Assembly (NCBI RefSeq): GCF_007565055.1 | Contig: NC_044559.1 | Span: 98,602,759 to 98,666,758 of the forward strand | Length of the DNA: 64,000 nucleotides | Direction: 5' to 3' | Origin: Rhinopithecus roxellana | Lineage: Eukaryota; Chordata; Mammalia; Primates; Cercopithecidae | Shown: piece after piece, positions 57,300 through 64,000 of the stretch | Layout: each line of letters starts with the position of its first letter | How positions within the stretch are numbered: position 1 is the stretch's first letter | Program-made: the position numbers and the translations under genes | The notes under the pieces: model-generated | What the model was told of the DNA's origin: nothing | The model's input: the letters and a program-made list of their open reading frames with translations, nothing else | The model's database searches: none

Positions 57300-57405
57300 C
57301 AGAACCTATTAGCCCTGGGAGTAATGGAGCCATTTGACAGATGAAGAGACTGAGGTTTAGAGAGACTTCAAAAACCAGGCAATACAAAGTTAACACCTAG
57401 CACTG
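57300..57405. repeat. MIR-like ancient SINE remnant
   Basis: Contains gccatttgacagatgaagagactgaggtttagagag, a conserved core of old mammalian SINEs. Confidence 0.55.
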
Positions 57406-58189
57406 GGTGGCTTTAATAGAACGCTATGTTAAAGAAAAATTCACATTAAATTTTTAATAATTTTTATTCCCATGCCAAAGATAATATGAATAAGCATATC
57501 ACTTTTCATTTTGGAAGTGATGTCAAGGATTATTAAACTGAAAATGCACATTATTTAATAGAGTCCAAAGCCTGACTAATGATGATATCACTGTCTCCAA
57601 GAGCTTAATACTTTCCAAAAATAGTTTCTCACTAGTCCTATTCATCAGAGGAAAGAGGAGAACAAGTACATACTGGCCTTACAAACAAGGACACACCCAA
57701 ATGCCCAGGTCTGGAAATAATTGTCTAGGCAGGGAAGAAAAGAGGCAGGGTCAAGAAAGTGTTTGCAAGAGAGAGAGAAAAAAGGAAATGCAATTAACTC
57801 CAATATTAGTAATTCTTTAGGTTGCTGACTGTCAACCTCCAGTGTTAGATGACATGAGTTAAGGACCAGAACTAACTCTGCAAGTTTCCTTATCTTAACA
57901 GCTCTACCACCTATGGGGGAAGGTGGTCTTGCATATTAACTGGTAGCCTTGACAGGCTAATGTTAACAGCAACCACAAATCTCCCAGTAACAGGTCACAT
58001 GCAACACTCAGTGCAACAATTCTGGAAGACTGTAAATACAATTTAGTTTAGCAACAGTTGGATGATACAATCAGACTGGGAGCCACAGAAAGTAAAGGGC
58101 TATCAGGGATAACTGCACTCTATGGCCACAACTTGGACAGGGCCAAGGCAGGGGAACTTATGAGAGAGTCAGTTCCCCACACAAAGAAT

Positions 58190-58360
58190 AAGATGACTTG
58201 GGTTTGAATCAGGCTCTGTCACTCCATAGCCCAGTGAATGGCAAGTCAGAAAACTCACTGAACCTCCATTTCTGCATTAGAGTGACAGGTAAAAAATATT
58301 AATTGCCCTGATTCACTGTGAGAAGGGAATGGCCCAAGTAATGTGAAAGTGACTTGAAAA
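58190..58360 (+). repeat. MIR-like ancient SINE remnant
   Basis: Contains gacttgggtttgaatcaggctctgtcactcc followed by ctcactgaacctccatttctgcatt. Confidence 0.6.
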
Positions 58361-58419
58361 TTCTAAATTACCATGAAAACAAAAACATAGATGATGCTAA
58401 TCTCATACCCTAGCTATTT

Positions 58420-58736
58420 ACTTATTTATTTTATTTTTTGAGGCAGAGTCTCACTCTGTCGCCTAGGCTCAAATGCAGTGGCGTGATCTATCTTGGCTCA
58501 CTGCAACCTCTGCCTCCTGGGTTCAAGCGATTCTCCTGCCTCAGCCTCCCCAGTAGCTGGGATTACAGGCATGTGCCACCATGCCCAGGTGATTTTATTT
58601 TATTTTTTGTATTTTTAGTAGAGACGGGGTTTCACCATGCTAGCCAGGCAGGTCTCAAACTCATGGCTTAAGTGATCTACCCGCCTCGGCCTCCCAAAGT
58701 GCTGGGATTATAGGCATGAGCCACTGTGCCCAGCCT
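58420..58736 (-). mobile_element. Alu, minus strand
   Basis: The reverse Alu runs from a ttatttattttatttttt tail and gaggcagagtctcactctgtcgcc to gagccactgtgcccagcc. Confidence 0.92.
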
Positions 58737-58974
58737 ACCTCTAGATTTTTAATAATTGAAGATCACTTATTTCTTATATTTCTATAATGTTGCATCCCTC
58801 TATGTAGATATTTAGGATAGCATATCCTTTTCACACCACAGGGAGAAGTCAGAGCTGCCTGCTGGATTAACAAAAATAATAGCGGTGTTTTTGCTTTGCA
58901 AAATACTTGTCTATGCATCAATTCTTCCCCTGGCTAATCCATTTTACTCAGATCTGCTATGCTTCGCTTGTTAG

Positions 58975-59230
58975 AGTGGCACTATTGCGTAGTGGCCAGG
59001 AGGAGAATGAGTTTAAGCACCCATCAGATTTACAGTTCGTTCTTAGCTCTACCGCCTAATAGCTGTGGACAAGCTATTTAACTGGACAAGCTAAACACTC
59101 CTCACAGCCCTAGCCTCCTTGTCTGTAAAGTGGTAATCACAATACCCATTCCATTAGGTAGCCAAAAGCATGAAATGAGATGATGCATTTAATAAAATAT
59201 TGTGGCAGGTACCGTATTAAGTATTATAAT
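58975..59230 (+). repeat. MIR element, plus strand
   Basis: Order of MIR blocks: gtagtggccaggaggagaatg, tcttagctctaccgcctaatagctg, gcctccttgtctgtaaagtgg, gaaatgagatgatgcattt. Confidence 0.7.
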
Positions 59231-60672
59231 TATTGTGATGTGCGGTGGATATTGAGTGAAATGGCAAACTCCTACCCAGATCGATAGTAGCAGGTTTAAA
59301 CATCCAGCACAACTACATGGAAACACTTTTACGAAACGGATTCCATAAAAGGAAACCTGACACAAGTAGTAAAATAAAATAAAAATTAAAGTCCTACTAT
59401 AATAGAAAAAGCAGGTCTTTTTTCCCTTACAGTATTTATTTTCTTGAAGTCAACTCCTATTACTCTTAAGACTTATTTTATTTGAGAATAGCACATAAAG
59501 AAACTACATTAAATTTCCAAAGTGGATTGATTTCAAGACAATCTGGTTATGAACTTGAACAAAGAAAGTGAATCAAGGTCAGGGTGGAAGGTGAGTGTGT
59601 CAACACCCAGTTTGAGATATCAAAACTAACTGCACTACCTTAAGGAAATCAGAATACCAACCTCTCTGCCTTAAAAAAAAAAAAAAAATCTGTAATCTTG
59701 CTGACCAGTCTTTGAGAGGTGTTGAATGGATCACCTGAGTAATGCTGGCAAAGCATTTTGAAGAGAGAAAGCAGCATATTAAATGTCACCAGTCAAATGT
59801 GCTTATCTTCTAGGGGGACTATCTCTAGCAAATCTTTAATCTGAGGCTGGCTACCTTCTGCCACCATGCACATTTCTGAGCACCCCCCTTTAGAAATTAG
59901 CTTACATGAAAGAAATAGCAAGGTTTATATGCCAATGGGTGTGGGAGATGGGGGTGGGAGTGTGAGTGGAATAGGGTTGAGAGGTAGAGGAGGAAAATCT
60001 GACTGTTAGCATAGGCAGTCTTTTGGGTTAGGTATTCTTTTCCCTTCGTATTACTGAGATAATTGAAAATGCCTAGATCTTGAAAATACAAGCAGGTAGT
60101 TTCTTCTGAAGAACTCTCCAATTTTCACACTACTTGCTAACATATCAAATTGTACATTACACATTATACGACGAAATGCATATGAAATCATCCTTAGCCT
60201 CAAAAAAGACCAAGTCCAATCCAAAGGAATCAGGATCCTTGCCTGTGAGATAAATGAGAAGAGTTATGGGGTGAAAGATGTGACAGCAGCCTTCCTGTAC
60301 ATGATGGCTATAATGAGGCCTCCAATATCACTTACAGAATGTTCTCCATTCAAACAGCATTCAAACAGCCAGTGCAACTGTTGACATCATAGTCTAGTTA
60401 AGCCTTCTACACCAGTCACTATTGAAGGCTTGCCACTAGTCCCCTCAGGAACAAACCATGTAGGCAAATCTGGTCTGAAAAGGAAGTCTTCAAAAGAAAG
60501 AAATCTACTCAGACAGAGAGCAGGGCCAAACAGCTGTCCTAGTCCTCTCTTCTCATAGATACACTGTCCCTAAGTCAACAGAACTATAAGGAAATGGAAG
60601 GTGTTCATTTGAGAGTGATCAATTAGCAAGGGGCTCCTTTCTAAAATTTTTGTTTAGAAATACCCAAGTTTA

Positions 60673-60955
60673 TCCAGGAGTGGTGGCTCACATCTGTTAT
60701 CTCAGCACTTTGGGAGGCAGAGGTGGGCGGATCACATGAGGCCATAAGTTTGAGACCAGCCTGGTCAACATGGTAAAACTCCATCTCTACTAAAAATACA
60801 AAAAAAATTAGCAAGGTGTGGTGGTGCGTGCTTGTAATCCCAGCTACTGGGGAGGCTGAGGCATGAAAATTGCTTGAATCCGGGAGGCAGAGGTTGCTGT
60901 AAGCTGAGATCACGCCACTGCACTCCAGCCTGGGTGACAGAGTGAGGCTCTATCT

Positions 60956-60989
<34 letters not shown>

Positions 60990-60996
60990 AAAGAAA
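60673..60996 (+). mobile_element. Alu, plus strand, with 17-bp TSD
   Basis: It runs from tccaggagtggtggctcacatctg to gaggctctatctcaaaaa and a long A/(AAAAG) tail. The perfect direct repeat agaaatacccaagttta occurs at 60656-60672 and 61004-61020. Confidence 0.93.
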
Positions 60997-61994
60997 AGTA
61001 AAAAGAAATACCCAAGTTTATAGCATTCTCTTAAATCATAGTTCCTCATTTTCTTTTTCTTTTGTTAACATTGGATTTATTTAATTTTAGAGAGAAAGCA
61101 TAAAATAATAGAATCTCAAGGTTGAATGGCACTTTAAGATGCTAGACTTTTTATGTTTCCATTGATATGTGGTTGTTCCTACCAGGTTTCATTACCACCA
61201 ACAGCAAGCACATTAGTAATGACAGAAAACCAAATTGAACTGGTTTAAGATACTCCCTTTCCAGGGATGGGGGAGACTGAAATTAAATTGCTGGTTTATA
61301 TGGCAAGAAAATCTGAATGGTGCTAACTTCAAGGTTGGTTGAATCCAGCTCAAACGATGGTAGGAATCATTTGTCTTCACATTCTACTCCCAGCAGCTTT
61401 GGGCTTATGTCATCTTTATAGCTTAGGAACCCCAGTGGAGTTTTTCTTTCCCAAAAGGTTAGACAAAGTCTCAAATTTGAGTCTCACTAGACGGGCTCAG
61501 ATTTCACTTTTCATCCTAAAGTAACTGCTATAATCCAGGAGATACGAATGCTCTCAACGGCCTGATTTGGGTATCAGTGTTGCAGAACAGGAGGGACTTA
61601 TGCCCTGTCTAAACAACATTAACTGAGAAATGGGTAGATGGGTAGGGGTTAGGGATTTGGCCACCAGATCCAGGCACTGCCATGGAAATGGGTATATGCG
61701 GAAAGCCAAATGGGTGTACGCAGGGAAAACCAACCGACATCGGTAAGTGACTTCTGCTTTTCTCCCGTCTTTGAACGACTCTATAAAAAGTCATACTGAA
61801 CTAAATGTTTCTGCCTACAGTATATGTATAACTTTCGGTCTTAGAACTAATTCTAGGATCATTTAAAGGAAGAGAAATTAATTGGTTAGCCTGCTAACTA
61901 TTTGTAAACTGATGTCATGCCTTCTACCTTTCATCTGTCTGAAGGTCATATATTTCCATTCCTGTAATGATGCCTTCCATGCCATAATTTTTAG

Positions 61995-62287
61995 TTCTTT
62001 TTTTTGAGACAGAGTCTCGCTCGGTCTCCCAGGCTGGAGTGCAGTGGTGCGATCTCATTTCACTGCAACCTTCACCTACTGGGTTCAAGCGGTTCTGCTG
62101 CCTTGGCCTCCCAAGTAGCTGGGATTACAGGCGCGTGCCATGACGCCCAGCTAACTTTTTGTAGTTTTAGTAGAGACAGGGTTTCACCGTATTAGCCAGG
62201 ATGGTCTCCATCTCCTGACCATGTGATCTGCCCACCTTGGCCTCCCAAAGTGCTGGAATTACAGGCATGAGCCACCGTGCCCGGCCA
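61995..62287 (-). mobile_element. Alu, minus strand
   Basis: The reverse Alu runs from gagacagagtctcgctcggtctcccagg to gagccaccgtgcccggcc. Confidence 0.92.
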
Positions 62288-62574
62288 GTTCTTCATACTT
62301 TCTAATTGTTACTGAATACGTTATGTCAGTTTATTTTAAAGCACATTGAATAAATAAAAGACTTTATTAGGATTAGAAATAAATGTAATGAAGAACACTG
62401 TCTAAATATAATGTTTCATGCTAAAAAATAGATCACGATGGGGTGCTGTGGCCCGACCAAGAATACTAGCAAGTACAAGATCCCAGAGGACAGATTATAA
62501 AATACCTGGACTCCTCACGGGCCTTTCTCTTTCACTGAGCAATGCAGATGCAGAGTGTTCAGGATAAAATGAGG

Positions 62575-63100
62575 CAATCTGGAGCCAGATGGCCAGTGAC
62601 TCTGCCACTTACAAGCTGTGCCCCAGGGGTGAGTTACTCAAGCTGTCTGTGCCTCAGTTTCTTCATTTTCTTTTCTTTTTTGAGATAGGGTCTCACTATC
62701 TCGCCCAGACTGGAGTGCAGTGGTGCAATCTTGGCTCACTGCAACCTCCGCCTCCCAGGTTCAAGAGGTTCTCCTACCTCAGCCTCCCGAGTAGCTGGGA
62801 TTGCAGGCATGCACCACTACCACTCAGCTAAATTTTGTATTTTTAGTAGAGACAGGATTTCACTATGTTGGCCAGGCTGGTCTCGAACTCCTGACCTCAA
62901 ATGATCCACCCACCTTGGCCTCCCAAAGTGCTGGGATTACAGGTGTGAGCCACCGCGCCTGACCTCTTCATCATTTTAATGGGGTTAACAAATTATTTCA
63001 TAGGAATATTGTGAACTGTAAACAACTTAATACTGCTAAATCACTTAGAATAGTTCCAGGCACATAATAGGAGCTCAAAATTAGCTGTTTTCACCACCAC
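62575..63100 (+). repeat. MIR element split by an Alu
   Basis: The 5' part (62575-62664) has gactctgccacttacaagctgtg and gcctcagtttcttcat. The 3' part (62966-63100) has atggggttaacaaat, gttccaggcacataataggagctcaa. The Alu at 62665-62965 sits exactly between them. Confidence 0.78.
62665..62965 (-). mobile_element. Alu, minus strand, inside the MIR
   Basis: The reverse Alu runs from gagatagggtctcactatctcgcc to gagccaccgcgcctgacc. Repeated ttcat-type sequence flanks it. Confidence 0.92.
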
Positions 63101-63707
63101 TATAAGTGTTACCACCATTATATCTCCTGACACTGAAGGCATCTAGTGAATAGCATTCCATTTATGTAATGAACACTGTCTGATGTGGATCACACACAGT
63201 AATGTGTCTTACATACATTAAGTTGTACCAGACAGTTGCTTTCAATAATTACATCAGAAGAAATGAAAGCACCATGCTATTACAATCATCCCAGACAATC
63301 AGGCTTCAGTTTAGACTCATCCCTTTTCTTTATTTATTAACTCCTGTTTGGAGAGGAATGTTTCCAAGCACAGATGTTGCTCTCAGACAATCTGACACAC
63401 ACAAATCTGAGCTTATAAAACAAATACATTAGATGTTGACTGACCAATACACACCAAGCTTCCAGTGAGAGTTGCCTTAAATCGGTAGTTACTAACTAAA
63501 GGTACAACCCAGACATGGAAATCTGATTCTGCAGGCAGCTTGTTTTTAAAAGAGCCACAGGTAATTCCAGTGTGCACCCCCACTTAAGAACACTGACTAT
63601 GAATCAGTGGCTTTCAATCTTGAGTACATTTAGAATTGCATGCCCAGACTCTACACAGGCCAAAGAAATCAGGAACTGAGCAACCGTCTTTTTAAAAGTT
63701 CTCCAGG

Positions 63708-64000
63708 TGGCAGGGCATGGTGGCTCACACCTGTAATCCCAGCACTTTGGAAGGACAAGGTGGGCGGATCACTTGAGGTCCAGAGTTGGAGATAAGCCTG
63801 GGCAACATGGCAAAATTCCATCTCTGCTAAAAAATACAAAAATTAGCCAGGCATGGTGGCACACGCATGTAATTCCAGCTAGTAGGGAGGCTGAGGCACA
63901 AGAATCACTTGAACCCAGGAGGCGGAGGTTACAGTGAGCTGAGATCATGCCACTGTACTTCAGCCTGAGTGGACAGAGCGAGACTCTCTCACACACACCC
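63708..64000 (+). mobile_element. Alu, plus strand, reaching the window end
   Basis: It runs from ggtggcagggcatggtggctcacacc to gcgagactctctcacacac. The tail appears to be CA-rich rather than A-rich and continues past the window. Confidence 0.88.

Larger units (their letters stand above)
1..64000 (-). other. ANK3: ANK3 (ankyrin-G) gene body, partial: 13 internal exons and their introns
   Basis: Minus-strand exons between 48469 and 1478 translate, in order, to the end of the ankyrin-G linker, ZU5N, ZU5C, UPA, the giant neuronal exon and the start of the death domain. Exon lengths are 107, 225, 155, 212, 208, 97, 229, 126, 123, 27, 82, 7827 and 75 nt. Every junction phase matches its neighbour, so the chain is one continuous reading frame. 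Ankyrin-G is a membrane-skeleton adaptor that links channels and adhesion molecules to beta-spectrin, for example at the axon initial segment, nodes of Ranvier and epithelial lateral membranes. The ankyrin-repeat exons (5' side) and most of the death domain and C-terminal tail (3' side) lie outside the window. Identification is by recognised protein sequence. Confidence 0.97.
48470..64000 (-). other. ANK3: Intron upstream of E1 (partial, at least 15.5 kb)
   Basis: No further ANK3 exon could be recognised. The region holds eight Alus, two LINE blocks, MIR remnants and microsatellites, listed separately. Stretches 52500-53750, 56220-57290, 57420-58180, 59230-60650 and 61030-61990 show no feature I can support. 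Alternative first exons for short ankyrin-G isoforms could lie in such introns, but I see no promoter-like CpG-rich sequence. Confidence 0.65.

Noticed and set aside
61609..61794. 61-codon minus-strand frame rich in proline and glycine
   Set aside because: It has no splice sites in phase with ANK3 and does not match the ankyrin-G linker sequence expected upstream of E1.

Overview
This window is primate nuclear DNA carrying the 3' half of the ankyrin-G gene ANK3, transcribed from the minus strand. Thirteen consecutive coding exons can be read. All have AG/GT splice sites, their reading phases join without conflict, and together they give 9,493 coding bases with no internal stop. The window begins inside the intron that follows the first death-domain exon. 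It ends inside the intron that precedes the first ZU5 exon seen here.

In transcript order (high to low coordinate), eleven short exons between 48469 and 14079 encode the end of the post-ankyrin-repeat linker and the ZU5N-ZU5C-UPA supramodule. This is the spectrin-binding core and contains the DAR-GGS motif. They are followed by a short acidic/basic tail. Next is the neuronal 'giant' exon at 10006-2180: 7,827 nt, 2,609 codons, symmetric phase 1-1. It holds a Ser/Thr-rich region with a repeated [ST]-P-[ILV]-[KR] motif, a GABARAP/LC3-interacting W-x-x-F core, several SxIP-type motifs and a coding ACC (polythreonine) microsatellite. A 75-nt exon at 1552-1478 starts the death domain. Skipping the giant exon keeps frame and gives the short ankyrin-G isoforms; including it gives the 480-kDa axon-initial-segment isoform.

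The remaining ~54 kb is intron, dense in Alu elements of both orientations (about 28), with L1 3' ends and older L1 remnants, ancient MIR-like SINEs and microsatellites. Several Alus carry the 'GGCTCAAGCCTG' plus 'GATCCGGCCACTGCAC' variants typical of AluYR subfamilies of Old World monkeys. With a near-human ANK3 protein, this suggests a cercopithecid (macaque, baboon or relative). The species cannot be fixed from the sequence alone.

I found no second gene, tRNA, rRNA, CRISPR array or bacterial-type system. The points of most interest are the splicing architecture around the giant exon, a 27-nt acidic microexon, an atypical splice donor, an inverted Alu pair closely flanking two exons, and the repeated short motifs in the giant exon.
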